A stretch of 49,589 bases of DNA from Flavobacteriales bacterium (GCA_002747105.1 PDSY01000021.1:1-49589), one strand, 5' to 3'; numbered from the stretch's first letter, positions 1 to 8,355 are shown. The notes: a model not told the origin generated them from the letters alone. Made by a program: numbers and translations.

Positions 1-737
1 TAAATACCACCCACAAAAATAGCTCCACCCACGATATTACCGAGTGTAACAGGCGTTAGATTGTTGATGAAAAATTCTCCCCAACCGATTTCTGCTCCAC
101 TAAATATCGCCAATGGAATAAAAAATTGATTGGCAATACTATGCTCAAATCCCATTGCAACAAACGCCATGATAGGAAACCAAATCGCCATGATTTTTCC
201 TGAAACACTTTTTGCCTTCATTGCCATCCATAAAGCTAAACAAACCAACCAATTACAGGCAATGGCTCTTAAAAATGCTACTTTAAAACTATGATGCGTC
301 TTGGCTTTTCCTATTTTGATAATAAATTCCGTTTGGTTGTCATTCAAAAGTTCCGTTTGATGAGCAATGAAATATGCTACAAATAAAGCCCCTACAAAAT
401 TGAATACAAAGACGAATACCCAATTTTTCATTAGATCTCCCCATTTGATATCTTTCATTAAAACGCCCGTTGCAAAATAAGAATTATTTCCTGTGAACAA
501 TTCTGCACCCGCCAATGCAACCAAAATAAGCCCCAAAGGAAATACGGCACCGAATAATAATTTTACAATTCCTGGATTTTCGGCTTGTAAAGTCGGTAAG
601 TTTCCTGAAATTAAAACGGCTAAGAGCCCTCCTAAAGCGATATAAGCTCCTCCTAAAAAGGATAATAGCACCAATTGGGTGAATGAGTACCCCGACTTCT
701 TTTTTGATAAATTTGATATTTCTTTAACCAATGACAT
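1..737 (-). CDS. Formate/nitrite transporter (FNT) family channel, 3' end cut by window
   Basis: Reading the complement from the ATG at 735-737 gives an open frame that begins MSLVKEISNLSKK and runs off the left edge (about 245 codons). It is rich in membrane helices and shows two family motifs: GAELFTGNN after the second helix, and GNIVGGAIFVG near the cut end. FNT proteins are pentameric inner-membrane channels for formate, nitrite or related small anions and are usually 260-285 residues, so only a short C-terminal tail is missing. The substrate cannot be told from sequence alone, and no formate or nitrite enzyme is visible beside it. It is transcribed in the same direction as rluF upstream, with a spacer of about 105 bp. 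Family assignment is firm; substrate is open. Confidence 0.9.
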   Translation of the reverse strand, partial: MSLVKEISNLSKKKSGYSFTQLVLLSFLGGAYIALGGLLAVLISGNLPTLQAENPGIVKLLFGAVFPLGLILVALAGAELFTGNNSYFATGVLMKDIKWGDLMKNWVFVFVFNFVGALFVAYFIAHQTELLNDNQTEFIIKIGKAKTHHSFKVAFLRAIACNWLVCLALWMAMKAKSVSGKIMAIWFPIMAFVAMGFEHSIANQFFIPLAIFSGAEIGWGEFFINNLTPVTLGNIVGGAIFVGGI

Positions 738-825
738 TTTTGTATTTGTTTAATTATTTCCAATAAGACGCAGTATATTGCGTTTCTACTTATTCATTTT
801 TACTACTTCTCTCCTGAACTTTAGT

Positions 826-843
826 CTTAACCTCAACCTCAGC
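826..843. repeat. Short hexad repeat abutting the rluF stop codon
   Basis: Three 6-bp units (CTTAAC, CTCAAC, CTCAGC) run directly into the rluF stop codon, which is read on the minus strand at 844-846. It is the shortest member of the family of period 6-8 spacer repeats seen across this window. The rest of the 738-843 spacer shows only a small imperfect inverted repeat (ACGCA...TGCGT near 772-787). Confidence 0.5.
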
Positions 844-1569
844 CTAATTTTTCTTCGAATGCTTTACTTTTTGTTGAATATTGTTAATTTCTTCTTCTGT
901 AAGTTCTCGCCACTCTCCTGTTTTTAGTCTTCCCAATTTTACATTCATTATTCTTATTCTTTTGAGTTTAACGACCTTGTAATCAAAATATTCACACATT
1001 CTTCTAATCTGACGATTCAAGCCTTGTATTAAAATAATTTTAAAGGTTCTATCATTGATTTTTTCTATTTTACATCGTTTAGTAACTGTTCCCAAAATAG
1101 GAACACCATTGCTCATTTTTCGAAGAAATGGGTCAGTAATCGGCTTATTGACACTTACGATATATTCTTTTTCGTGTTGATTACCTGCTCGTAATATTTT
1201 ATTGACAATATCACCATCGTTGGTTAGGAAAATTAAACCTTCTGATGGTTTGTCAAGTCTTCCAATGGGGAACAATCTTTGAGGATGTCCGATAAAATCA
1301 ACGATATTATTTGGTTCTTTTCTATCTGTGGTACAGACGATGCCAACAGGTTTATGCAGAGCGATGTACAATGGTTTTGGCTTTGATTGTAAGGGTTTAC
1401 CATCGATTTTTACCATGTCGCCATCTTCCACCCGATTGCCTAATTTTGTGGGTTGGTCATTAATGGTTACTCTTCCATCAGCAATCCATCGGTCCGCTTC
1501 TCTTCGGGAACAAATGCCCGTACTGCTGATGTATTTATTAAGGTTAATTGAAGTTCTCTCTTTTTCCAT
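844..1569 (-). CDS. rluF: 23S rRNA pseudouridine synthase, RluF type
   Basis: The product (241 aa) has an N-terminal S4 RNA-binding domain (about residues 8-55, with [14 protein letters not shown]) followed by an RsuA/RluB/E/F-type pseudouridine synthase domain. The catalytic aspartate lies in the motif GRLD (D106) of [11 protein letters not shown]. The later [13 protein letters not shown] motif is typical of the family. RluF isomerises a uridine in the peptidyl-transferase region of 23S rRNA (U2604 in E. coli). The TKRCKIEKI and [10 protein letters not shown] segments favour RluF over RluB or RsuA, but the exact target uridine is inferred. A -7-like box (minus-strand TAATTTTG) sits only 6 bp before the ATG, so the mRNA may be leaderless. 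The stop codon lies within a short repeat. Confidence 0.88.
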   Translation of the reverse strand: MEKERTSINLNKYISSTGICSRREADRWIADGRVTINDQPTKLGNRVEDGDMVKIDGKPLQSKPKPLYIALHKPVGIVCTTDRKEPNNIVDFIGHPQRLFPIGRLDKPSEGLIFLTNDGDIVNKILRAGNQHEKEYIVSVNKPITDPFLRKMSNGVPILGTVTKRCKIEKINDRTFKIILIQGLNRQIRRMCEYFDYKVVKLKRIRIMNVKLGRLKTGEWRELTEEEINNIQQKVKHSKKN

Positions 1570-1574
1570 TGCGG

Positions 1575-1582
1575 CAAAATTA
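1575..1582 (-). promoter_or_regulatory. Candidate -7 box for rluF
   Basis: The minus strand reads TAATTTTG, matching TAnnTTTG. The start codon follows after 5 bp, so transcription would start at or next to the ATG. No clear -33 TTG was seen. Confidence 0.4.
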
Positions 1583-1665
1583 AGTTTATTTTTTCTAAAT
1601 TGCGCTATTTTCGTTTTGAAAAAATTGCTGTAAATAATTTATTGATAATTATCATAAATAAAAAT

Positions 1666-1697
1666 TTTGAAAGAATAAATGTATTAATATATATTTG
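1666..1697 (+). promoter_or_regulatory. Bacteroidota promoter of the outer-membrane protein gene
   Basis: A TTTG (-33) at 1666-1669 and TATATTTG (-7) at 1690-1697 are separated by 20 bp, the usual spacing for the Bacteroidota sigma-ABfr consensus. The ATG follows 32 bp later. Confidence 0.7.
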
Positions 1698-1729
1698 TAT
1701 TGTAATAATCATAATTAAAATTAAAAACA

Positions 1730-2383
1730 ATGAAAAAGTTATTATTAGCAAGTGTAGTAGCACTTATGGGAGCATCAACAGTTAACGCTCAAGAGTATAA
1801 GCCACAAGCAGGTGATGTGACGGCTGAGTTTGTTGTAACAGGAGGATTGAGCGATACGGCAGTAGGATTTAGAGAAGGAGGAATCAGAGGGCGTTATTTT
1901 TCTACAAATAATATGGCTTATAGAGCAGCTGTTTATTTGGGAACAGATAAGGTGACAACTCCTATTACTGATGGAGAGAGAAAAGAGTCTAATACTGGTT
2001 TTTCTTTAGGTTTAGGTATCGAAAAACATTTTAATGGAACGAAAAGATTGTCTCCATACATAGGGGCAGAATTAGGTTTAGGTTATAAAACCCAATCTAC
2101 AACTGAGGAAACAGAAGTAGCAGGAGTACAGTCTAGCACTGAGATTACAGGTCCAGGCGTATTTAATTTTGGCGTAAAAGGATTATTCGGTGCTGATTAT
2201 TATTTTGTTAAAAATGTTTATTTAGGTGTAGAAGCAGGATTAGGATTAGGATTCAGTTCTACTGGTGAGACCGAAACAACCATTACAACAGCTGGTACTA
2301 CTACAACTGTAAAATCAGAAGGAGGAAGTAGTTTAAATATTACGCCTTCAGTTGGAATGATTAAATTAGGTTTTGTATTCTAA
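1730..2383 (+). CDS. Secreted outer-membrane beta-barrel protein
   Basis: The product (217 aa) starts with a clear signal peptide (MKKLLLASVVALMGASTVNA, cleavage before Q21). The rest is made of alternating Gly-rich amphipathic strands (GIRGRYFSTNNMAYRAAVYLG, GLGIEKHFNG, GAELGLGYK, GVEAGLGLGF) and ends in F (GMIKLGFVF), the C-terminal aromatic recognised by the BAM complex. This fits an eight-stranded porin/OmpW/OmpA-barrel fold in the outer membrane. Two Thr/Ser/Glu-rich stretches (about residues 122-138 and 178-200) look like surface loops. It stands alone, with its own strong-looking promoter and a good terminator, so it may be abundant. Ligand or function cannot be told. Confidence 0.8.
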   Translation: MKKLLLASVVALMGASTVNAQEYKPQAGDVTAEFVVTGGLSDTAVGFREGGIRGRYFSTNNMAYRAAVYLGTDKVTTPITDGERKESNTGFSLGLGIEKHFNGTKRLSPYIGAELGLGYKTQSTTEETEVAGVQSSTEITGPGVFNFGVKGLFGADYYFVKNVYLGVEAGLGLGFSSTGETETTITTAGTTTTVKSEGGSSLNITPSVGMIKLGFVF

Positions 2384-2410
2384 ATGAATACCCAATACCA
2401 TTTTAATATA

Positions 2411-2441
2411 AACCATCGTTTTTTAGCGATGGTTTTTTTTT
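2411..2441 (+). terminator. Rho-independent terminator
   Basis: An 8-bp perfect stem (AACCATCG / CGATGGTT) with an 8-nt loop is followed by a T run, 27 bp after the outer-membrane protein stop codon. Confidence 0.85.
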
Positions 2442-2563
2442 AGTGAATCATTGATAATATATATATGGGATAAATCTTGATTCTGACAAATATAAATTTG
2501 TTTTATTTGCTGATAATAATATTTTTAAATCCTAATACTCATTTATGATTTTTCCTTATATTA

Positions 2564-3202
2564 TTATTTAATCAATCTAAGAATATCCTCATGAGAAAAC
2601 CCAAATAGGAAATCTGTTACCGCAGACACTCGGGCTAGAATTTCTCTGCTTTGATTTCTGAAAAAACTTTCGGGTTTGGTAATATCTTTAGCATTAAACG
2701 CCAAGGCATTCATCTCTTGGTTTCTTGCATAAAACAAGGCTCTTGTATTGTGGTAACCTTGCGAAATAATAATAATATTGTCTTTTTTATACTGACGATG
2801 ACACCGCATTACGCTTTTTTTGGTACTAAAACCTCGAGGATCTTCGGTGATAATTTCCGCTGGGATGCCTTCTTGATAGACCAAATATTCTTTCATCGCT
2901 TTGGGTTCGTTATAACCTGTGCTCTTCTCGCCACTTACGATAATTGTTTTGATTTTATTATGATGGTATAAAAGCGAAACAGCCTCCATGCGTGACGTGA
3001 AATAAGGGTTCGCAATGCCTGATTTCATCTTCGGGGAAGTTCCTAATACCAATGCCGTTTCCCTTGGTGGAGTTGCTGAAACCTTATCAAAACTTCTGCC
3101 TTCGGTCAGGTAAAAAACCCAAAAATTCATTGCAATAATAGCCAAAACAGCCACTTCTAAAAAGTGAAAAACGAATCTGAATGTATTGTAAATCCATTTC
3201 AT
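2564..3202 (-). CDS. SanA/YdcF family (DUF218) inner-membrane protein
   Basis: The product (212 aa) has one N-terminal membrane helix (about residues 10-32) followed by a DUF218 domain. Visible motifs are ALVLGTSPK, the NPYFTSRMEAVSLLY helix, IIVSGEKSTGYNEPKAM, the EDPRGFSTKKSVMRC segment and IIISQGYHNTRALF. E. coli SanA is needed for the envelope barrier to vancomycin at high temperature, and related YdcF-type proteins also act in the envelope. The precise reaction is unknown, so the symbol is left blank. The gene diverges from the permease gene at 3286, and each side has its own -7 box in the 83-bp spacer. Confidence 0.85.
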   Translation of the reverse strand: MKWIYNTFRFVFHFLEVAVLAIIAMNFWVFYLTEGRSFDKVSATPPRETALVLGTSPKMKSGIANPYFTSRMEAVSLLYHHNKIKTIIVSGEKSTGYNEPKAMKEYLVYQEGIPAEIITEDPRGFSTKKSVMRCHRQYKKDNIIIISQGYHNTRALFYARNQEMNALAFNAKDITKPESFFRNQSREILARVSAVTDFLFGFSHEDILRLIK

Positions 3203-3232
3203 TGAATGCTATTTTTTAATTGTGTATCTTTG
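3202..3232 (+). promoter_or_regulatory. Promoter of the permease/ATPase operon
   Basis: TTG at 3202-3204 and TATCTTTG at 3225-3232 with 20-bp spacing give a full Bacteroidota promoter match. The permease ATG lies about 53 bp downstream. Confidence 0.65.
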
Positions 3233-3250
3233 GCTAAATTAAAATAATTT

Positions 3251-3258
3251 CAAAAATA
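3251..3258 (-). promoter_or_regulatory. Candidate -7 box for the SanA-like gene
   Basis: The minus strand reads TATTTTTG (TAnnTTTG), about 49 bp upstream of the SanA-like start. It lies in the leader of the divergent permease gene, so the two transcripts would overlap. Confidence 0.45.
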
Positions 3259-3285
3259 TAAATAAACATTAATATAACGCACACA

Positions 3286-4269
3286 ATGAGCAAAAAATTT
3301 AAAATTCTTGTCGGAATATGCTTTATATTCGCTCTCTTTCTGTGTTTTTGCAATCTCAATACAGGGTTTATCAATCTTACAATGCAAGATTTTATTTCTG
3401 AAACCGATTTGTCTACCGTTGCAAATCTACGAATAAATAGAGTTTTAGTAATGCTTTTAGCAGGAATTTCTATCCCAACTTCTGGTTTTTTGTTACAAGA
3501 ATACTTTCAAAATCCTTTAGCGGGACCTTCGGTTCTAGGAATTAGTTCCGTAGCAAGTTTATCAGTGGCGTTTTATCTTTTTATTTCTCAGGGTTGGTTT
3601 GTTTCAGAATTTCTTCAAAACGGAATTTTAAGTTTTTTTTCTATCCTTGGAAGTTTAATTTTAATGCTGATACTTATCGGTTTTTCGTATCAAAAACAAG
3701 AAGCAACGGTATTGATTATTTTTGGATTTTTGATTTCTGCATTATCGGGAGCAGTGGTGTCTATTTTGCAACTTTATGCCGATAATCAGAGTTTAAAGCA
3801 TTACATCCTTTGGAGTTTTGGAGCGAATGCTCATATTACAAAAACACAGATTTACATTCTTTTTTTCTTAGTAATTGTCGGTTTGTTTTTCGCTTTTAAA
3901 ACCATTAAACCTTTAATAGGAAGTGTGTTAGGAGTGGATTATGCTCAGAGTTTTGGTGTAAATCTTCAAAAGCTAAAACTAACCATTATTATTGCATCAT
4001 CGGTTTTATCAGCTTCTGTAACTGCATTTTTAGGACCTATTTTATTTATCGGAATTGTTGTTCCTCATTTTTGTAGAATGATTTATAATCCTGCTAAAAT
4101 TTGGCAACAATGGATTTTAAATATGGTGATTGGTGTAGTTATCATGGAATTTTTTTCCATTGTATCGGAACTTTCTAAATTTCCTATGAATATCATTACT
4201 TCACTTTTTGGGATTCCTGTTATTTTTTATATGTTATTGAATAAAAAAATGAGTAAAAAATGGAACTAA
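3286..4269 (+). CDS. FecCD-family ABC transporter permease (iron-complex/cobalamin type)
   Basis: The product (327 aa, the usual length) is almost entirely membrane helices and matches the FecCD/BtuC fold. LRINRVLVMLLAGISIPTSG corresponds to the conserved LRLPRVL...GAALA start, and FLLQEYFQNPLAGPSVLGIS to the G(Q)xxxxNPLAxPxxLG motif. FLGPILFIGIVVPHFCRMI is the conserved GPIxFIGLxxPHxxR motif near the coupling region. It would form the membrane dimer of an importer for siderophore, heme or B12. It overlaps the downstream ATPase gene by 10 bp, indicating translational coupling. No substrate-binding protein or TonB receptor is encoded nearby, so the ligand is unknown. Confidence 0.9.
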   Translation: MSKKFKILVGICFIFALFLCFCNLNTGFINLTMQDFISETDLSTVANLRINRVLVMLLAGISIPTSGFLLQEYFQNPLAGPSVLGISSVASLSVAFYLFISQGWFVSEFLQNGILSFFSILGSLILMLILIGFSYQKQEATVLIIFGFLISALSGAVVSILQLYADNQSLKHYILWSFGANAHITKTQIYILFFLVIVGLFFAFKTIKPLIGSVLGVDYAQSFGVNLQKLKLTIIIASSVLSASVTAFLGPILFIGIVVPHFCRMIYNPAKIWQQWILNMVIGVVIMEFFSIVSELSKFPMNIITSLFGIPVIFYMLLNKKMSKKWN

Positions 4270-4976
4270 TCATTCAAAATGCCCATATCGGCTATCCCAA
4301 TACGCCTCTCGTTAAGGAAATCAACCTGAAGATGACCAAAGGAGAAGTCGTACTATTAATGGGGAATAATGGAATGGGAAAAACGACTTTCATAAAGAGT
4401 ATTTTGAATCAGATTCCTTTGCTTTCTGGTGACATTCTTATCAATCATCAATCGATAAAAAATATTGCTCCACAGGAAATAGCCAAAAAAATAGCTGTTG
4501 TTTTTTCCACTAAAAATAAACCTTATCATTATACCACCAGAGATTTAATTGCATTGGGAAGATGGACTCATTATCCATTTTATTTCGACTTAAATGCAAA
4601 AGACAAGACACTAATTGATAAGGTAATAGAGGACTTAGGGTTAAAAAAATATGAAAATACACGTTTAGAAAACCTCTCCGATGGAAATCTACAAAAAGCT
4701 TTTATTGCAAGAGCATTAGTGCAAGAATCTCCAATGATTATTCTTGACGAACCTACAGCACACCTTGATGAATCTAACAAAATAATGCTGTACCAATTAT
4801 TGAGGAGTTTGGCTAAAGAAAATAATAAAATGATACTCTTTTCTTCTCATGATTGGAGATTAGCCAAAGAATTTTCGGATAAAATAGCCTATATTAAAAA
4901 TCAAAAAATGCAATTTGGGCAAGTGGAATCCATTATGAATAACAATAATGAATTATGCCAACCTATCCAATTTTAA
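4260..4976 (+). CDS. ABC transporter ATPase, FecE/FhuC type
   Basis: This 238-aa nucleotide-binding subunit partners the permease encoded just upstream. All catalytic motifs are present: Walker A GNNGMGKTT (35-43), signature LSDGN (139-143, in place of LSGGQ, a tolerated variant), Walker B with catalytic Glu (IILDEP, 160-165) and the switch His in FSSHDW. It powers import of an iron complex or corrinoid. The start overlaps the permease by 10 bp. No terminator is obvious after the stop. The next gene (MarR) has its own promoter about 70 bp downstream. Confidence 0.9.
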   Translation: MELIIQNAHIGYPNTPLVKEINLKMTKGEVVLLMGNNGMGKTTFIKSILNQIPLLSGDILINHQSIKNIAPQEIAKKIAVVFSTKNKPYHYTTRDLIALGRWTHYPFYFDLNAKDKTLIDKVIEDLGLKKYENTRLENLSDGNLQKAFIARALVQESPMIILDEPTAHLDESNKIMLYQLLRSLAKENNKMILFSSHDWRLAKEFSDKIAYIKNQKMQFGQVESIMNNNNELCQPIQF

Positions 4977-5019
4977 AATTTAAGTCGTAATTTTTAACAA
5001 AATTTTAACATATTAAATT

Positions 5020-5037
5020 TACTATGTATGCATAGTA
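5020..5037. promoter_or_regulatory. Candidate MarR operator (inverted repeat)
   Basis: TACTATG and CATAGTA form a perfect 7-bp inverted repeat with a TATG spacer; its centre also reads as the palindrome TATGCATA. It ends 5 bp before the -7 box of the MarR gene, so a bound dimer would cover the promoter. MarR proteins commonly bind such palindromes in their own promoters; binding here is inferred. Confidence 0.5.
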
Positions 5038-5042
5038 TTTGT

Positions 5043-5050
5043 TATTTTTG
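5043..5050 (+). promoter_or_regulatory. -7 box of the beta-oxidation operon
   Basis: TATTTTTG matches TAnnTTTG and lies 20 bp before the ATG at 5070. An upstream in-frame ATG at 5028 lies within the operator and before this box, so it would not be transcribed. Confidence 0.6.
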
Positions 5051-5069
5051 TAGAAAACAAATGAATATT

Positions 5070-5528
5070 ATGTCTGAAAACAGTAAAAAAAATCCAGAAA
5101 TAGATTTAATGTTAAAATCAACTTGGTTGGCCGTATCTAAAATGTATGGTGAGTTGGCGAAAGTGTATGATTCTACAGCAGTTCAAGCCTTAACATTATT
5201 AAAAATAGACCCCATTAATGGAACGAAAAGTACCTCTTTGGGACCTAAAATGGCAGTAGAACCAACTTCCCTTACAAGGGTTATCAAAATTTTAGAAAAT
5301 CAAGGATACATCTATAAAGAGAAGTCTTCCAAAACAGATAAAAGAGAAGTGAGGATTAAATTAACAGAAAGCGGACTAAAACACCGCGAGATTTCAAAAG
5401 AAGTGGTGGTCGGATTTAATAATTTGATTGCCAAAAAAGTATCCAAAGAAAAATTGAAAATCTTTGAAGAAGTAATGGAAGTCATCAATGACTCGGTTCA
5501 AGAAATGAGAACAAACAACAAAATATAA
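5070..5528 (+). CDS. MarR family transcriptional regulator of the fatty-acid operon
   Basis: The product from the chosen start (MSENSKKNPEIDLMLK) is 152 aa and has the MarR winged-helix layout. A dimerising helix comes first, then AVQALTLLKID, the helix-turn-helix (TSLGPKMAVEPTSLTRVIKILENQGYI shortened here), and the wing SSKTDKREVRIKLTESG with the family D-x-R-x-x-x-x-x-L-T. The longer frame from 5028 is rejected because the promoter lies inside it; ATG 5061 is an alternative 3 codons upstream. The gene is 3 bp from the fadB-type gene and therefore in one operon. By analogy with other MarR proteins beside beta-oxidation genes, it probably senses an acyl-CoA or fatty acid and represses its own operon through the palindrome at 5020-5037. 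Ligand and polarity are inferred. Confidence 0.85.
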   Translation: MSENSKKNPEIDLMLKSTWLAVSKMYGELAKVYDSTAVQALTLLKIDPINGTKSTSLGPKMAVEPTSLTRVIKILENQGYIYKEKSSKTDKREVRIKLTESGLKHREISKEVVVGFNNLIAKKVSKEKLKIFEEVMEVINDSVQEMRTNNKI

Positions 5529-5531
5529 AAT

Positions 5532-7928
5532 ATGAGTAAAAGAAGAATCAAACATGTAACGGTTCTCGGTTCAGGGATAATGGGATCTGGTATTGCAGCT
5601 CACTTCGCTAATATTGGCGTAGAGGTGTTAATGTTAGATATCGTTCCTTTTGAACTCACAGAACAAGAACAGAAAAAAGGGCTTACCAAAGAAGACAAAG
5701 TCGTTAGAAATAGAATTGCGACCGAAAATCTGAAAGCCCTTACGAAAGCAAAACCAGCACTGCTTTATTCCAAAGATTTTGCCGATAGAATTTCGGTAGG
5801 AAACTTTGATGATGATATGCACAAAATCAAAAATACCGATTGGGTTATCGAAGTGGTGGTAGAGAGATTAGATATTAAAAAATCAGTCTATGAAAGAATT
5901 GAAGAACATCGTAAAAAAGGAACTTTAGTATCGTCTAATACTTCGGGAATACCTATCAATCAATTAATTGAAGGAAGAAGTGATGATTTCAAAAAGCATT
6001 TTGCGGGAACACATTTCTTTAATCCTGTACGATATTTGCCTTTATTGGAAATTATTCCAACCGCAGATACCGACCCTGAAATCACTCAATTCTATATGGA
6101 TTACGGTGCAAAATTCTTAGGAAAAACAACGGTATTTGCAAAAGATACACCAGCATTTATTGCGAATAGAATTGGAGTTTTCGCCATTATGGATTTGTTA
6201 CACAATGTGAAAAAATTGGGTCTGACCGTCACCGATGTGGACAAACTCACTGGAGCGATTATCGGAAGACCAAAATCGGCAACTTTCAGAACGGCTGATG
6301 TGGTAGGTTTGGATACTTTGGTACATGTAGCCAATGGAGTTAAAAATAGTGGCGTAGAAACCGATGAATTTAAATTGGTCTTTGAACTTCCTGATTATAT
6401 CAATCATATGATGGAGCATAATTGGTTAGGTTCAAAAACAAAACAAGGGTTCTATAAAAAGATAAAAGATGAAAAGGGAAAATCTCAAATTTTAGGGCTG
6501 AATTTAGAAACCTTAGAATATGAAGCTCAGAAAAAGTCCTCTTTTCCAATTTTAGAAATGACCAAAAATATCGATAAACCAATCGATAGATTTAAAGTGC
6601 TAATTAAAGGAAAAGATAAAGCAAGTGAACTTTACCAACAATCATTAGGTTCTCTTTTTGCCTATGTTTCCAAAAAAGTACCTGAAATTTCAGATGAAAT
6701 TTACAAAATCGATGATGCGATGAAAGCAGGTTTCGGTTGGGAAAATGGACCTTTTGAAATTTGGGACGCCGTAGGTATCAAAACAGGTATTCAGTTAGCT
6801 CAAAATGCTGGCTATGAAGTAGCAGATTGGGTAAAAGAAGTGGAAAGTTTCTACAAAGTAAATGATAATGGTCAAACGATTTTCTTTGATAAAGCCACTC
6901 AATCTCACCAAGATATTCCAGGTCAAGATGCCTTTATTATTTTGGATAATATCAGAAAAAATAAAACCCTTTGGTCTAATTCTGGTTCAGCGATTATTGA
7001 TTTAGGAGATGGTATTATCAATTTTGAAATTCGTTCTAAAATGAATGCCCTTGGTGGCGAAGTATTAGACGGATTGAATAGAGCTATTGATTTAGCCGAA
7101 AAAGAATACGATGGTTTAGTGATTGGAAATCAAGGAGCAAATTTCTCCGTTGGGGCAAATTTAGCCATGATTTTAATGATGGCAGTTGATCAAGATTGGG
7201 ACGACCTCAATATGGCGATTGCTTATTTCCAAAAAACGATGATGAGGGTTCGTTATTCTTCTATTCCAGTAGTGGTTGCTCCTCACGGATTGACACTTGG
7301 TGGAGGTTGCGAAATGACCTTACACGCTGATAGAGTGGTTGCTGCCGCAGAAACTTATATCGGTTTAGTGGAAACAGGAGTTGGTGTTATCCCTGGTGGT
7401 GGTGGAACGAAAGAGTTGGTACTCAGAACTTCCAGAGCATTCGCCAAAGATGATGTGAAAAATAACCGACTAAGAGATGCCTTTATGAATATCGCAATGG
7501 GTAAAGTAGCTACATCAGCCTACGAAGCCCTTGATATGGGAATTTTAGAGACAGGAAAAGACGTCATTGTCGTAGATAAAAAACGCCAAATTGCCGAAGC
7601 CAAAAAAGTAGCCAAACTAATGGCAGAGCAAGGTTACACTCAACCTATCCAACAAAAAGTAAAAGTACTTGGTAAGGAAGCATTAGGAATGTTCTTAGTA
7701 GGAACAGACCAAATGTTAGCAGGGAACTTCATTTCTGAACACGATAAGAAAATTGCTGATAAATTAGCATCTGTAATGGTAGGTGGAAACCTTTCCGAGC
7801 CGACCCTCGTAACAGAGCAATATTTATTAGACCTCGAAAGAGAAGCCTTCTTAACCCTTTGTACAGAAAGAAAAACATTGGAAAGAATACAATATATGTT
7901 ACAAAAAGGGAAACCTTTGAGGAATTAA
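5532..7928 (+). CDS. 3-hydroxyacyl-CoA dehydrogenase / enoyl-CoA hydratase fusion
   Basis: The product (798 aa) carries the two middle steps of beta-oxidation on one chain. Domain order is dehydrogenase first, hydratase last, as in B. subtilis FadN and opposite to E. coli FadB. The NAD-binding motif is GSGIMGSG (13-20). The dehydrogenase catalytic His is in HFFNPVRYLPLLEI, and a second dehydrogenase helical domain includes GFGWENGPFEIWDA. The hydratase part has the oxyanion-hole region NFSVGANLA, GLTLGGGCEMTLHADRV and the catalytic Glu region YIGLVETGVGVIPGGGGT. It converts enoyl-CoA to 3-ketoacyl-CoA in the cytoplasm. It should work with the thiolase and acyl-CoA dehydrogenase encoded downstream, although the thiolase gene is broken here. 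Confidence 0.92.
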   Translation: MSKRRIKHVTVLGSGIMGSGIAAHFANIGVEVLMLDIVPFELTEQEQKKGLTKEDKVVRNRIATENLKALTKAKPALLYSKDFADRISVGNFDDDMHKIKNTDWVIEVVVERLDIKKSVYERIEEHRKKGTLVSSNTSGIPINQLIEGRSDDFKKHFAGTHFFNPVRYLPLLEIIPTADTDPEITQFYMDYGAKFLGKTTVFAKDTPAFIANRIGVFAIMDLLHNVKKLGLTVTDVDKLTGAIIGRPKSATFRTADVVGLDTLVHVANGVKNSGVETDEFKLVFELPDYINHMMEHNWLGSKTKQGFYKKIKDEKGKSQILGLNLETLEYEAQKKSSFPILEMTKNIDKPIDRFKVLIKGKDKASELYQQSLGSLFAYVSKKVPEISDEIYKIDDAMKAGFGWENGPFEIWDAVGIKTGIQLAQNAGYEVADWVKEVESFYKVNDNGQTIFFDKATQSHQDIPGQDAFIILDNIRKNKTLWSNSGSAIIDLGDGIINFEIRSKMNALGGEVLDGLNRAIDLAEKEYDGLVIGNQGANFSVGANLAMILMMAVDQDWDDLNMAIAYFQKTMMRVRYSSIPVVVAPHGLTLGGGCEMTLHADRVVAAAETYIGLVETGVGVIPGGGGTKELVLRTSRAFAKDDVKNNRLRDAFMNIAMGKVATSAYEALDMGILETGKDVIVVDKKRQIAEAKKVAKLMAEQGYTQPIQQKVKVLGKEALGMFLVGTDQMLAGNFISEHDKKIADKLASVMVGGNLSEPTLVTEQYLLDLEREAFLTLCTERKTLERIQYMLQKGKPLRN

Positions 7929-7930
7929 AA

Positions 7931-7965
7931 ATTCAGAAGTTAGATTTTAGATATTAGAAGTTAGA
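7931..7965 (+). repeat. Heptad repeat, left arm before the four-helix-bundle gene
   Basis: Five in-phase 7-bp units follow the pattern nnTTAGA: ATTCAGA (one mismatch), AGTTAGA, TTTTAGA, TATTAGA, AGTTAGA. The array starts just after the fadB-type stop codon and ends 22 bp before the next ATG. The same units occur in reverse orientation at 8356-8390, so the pair forms inverted arms around the gene between them. Confidence 0.75.
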
Positions 7966-7987
7966 TATTCACAAAACATTGCATCAA

Positions 7988-8350
7988 ATGAAAGCACATC
8001 GATTAAAAGATTTATTGATTTGGAAAAAGTCAATTCATTTAGTAAAAGAAATTTATTTATTATGTGAAAACTTACCCACAGAAGAAAAGTTTGGTTTAGT
8101 AAGCCAAATAAAAAGATGCTCAATATCTATTCCTTCTAATATCGCAGAAGGTGCAGGGAGAAATAACACAAAAGAATTTATTCATTTTTTAGGAATTGCA
8201 ACAGGTTCTATGTATGAATTAGAAACACAACTAATTCTTCTAAATGAATTGAATTTCATCAAAGAATGTGATATTCAACCTTTAATAAATCAACTAACAG
8301 AAATACAGAAAATGGTTTATTCATTTAAAACAAAATTAAAAAACGGTTAG
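7988..8350 (+). CDS. S23 / four-helix-bundle protein (23S rRNA intervening-sequence family)
   Basis: The product (120 aa from the ATG at 7988; a TTG three codons earlier is less likely) is a typical member of the S23/IVP family. Hallmarks are LLIWKKSIHLVKEIY, the central SQIKRCSISIPSNIAEGAGR motif, and EFIHFLGIATGSMYELETQL. Members form pentameric four-helix bundles; the Avd protein of diversity-generating retroelements has the same fold. The role of stand-alone copies is unknown. No reverse transcriptase or template/variable repeats are visible here. The gene is placed oddly inside the beta-oxidation operon, and inverted arms of 7-bp repeats flank it on both sides, which suggests it came in as a unit. 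Confidence 0.85.
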   Translation: MKAHRLKDLLIWKKSIHLVKEIYLLCENLPTEEKFGLVSQIKRCSISIPSNIAEGAGRNNTKEFIHFLGIATGSMYELETQLILLNELNFIKECDIQPLINQLTEIQKMVYSFKTKLKNG

Positions 8351-8355
8351 TTGTT

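Noticed and set aside
844..1633. Plus-strand ORF 1328-1633 and similar antisense frames over rluF, fadB, dnaX, symporter and ABC genes
   Set aside because: They are shadows of well-supported genes on the other strand, with no motif, promoter or codon pattern of their own.
5028..5069. Upstream ATG at 5028 as the MarR start
   Set aside because: It lies inside the palindrome and before the -7 box (5043-5050), so it would not be in the mRNA.
7988..8350. Diversity-generating retroelement, because the S23 protein resembles Avd
   Set aside because: No reverse transcriptase, no template/variable repeat pair with A-specific changes and no target gene were found in the window.
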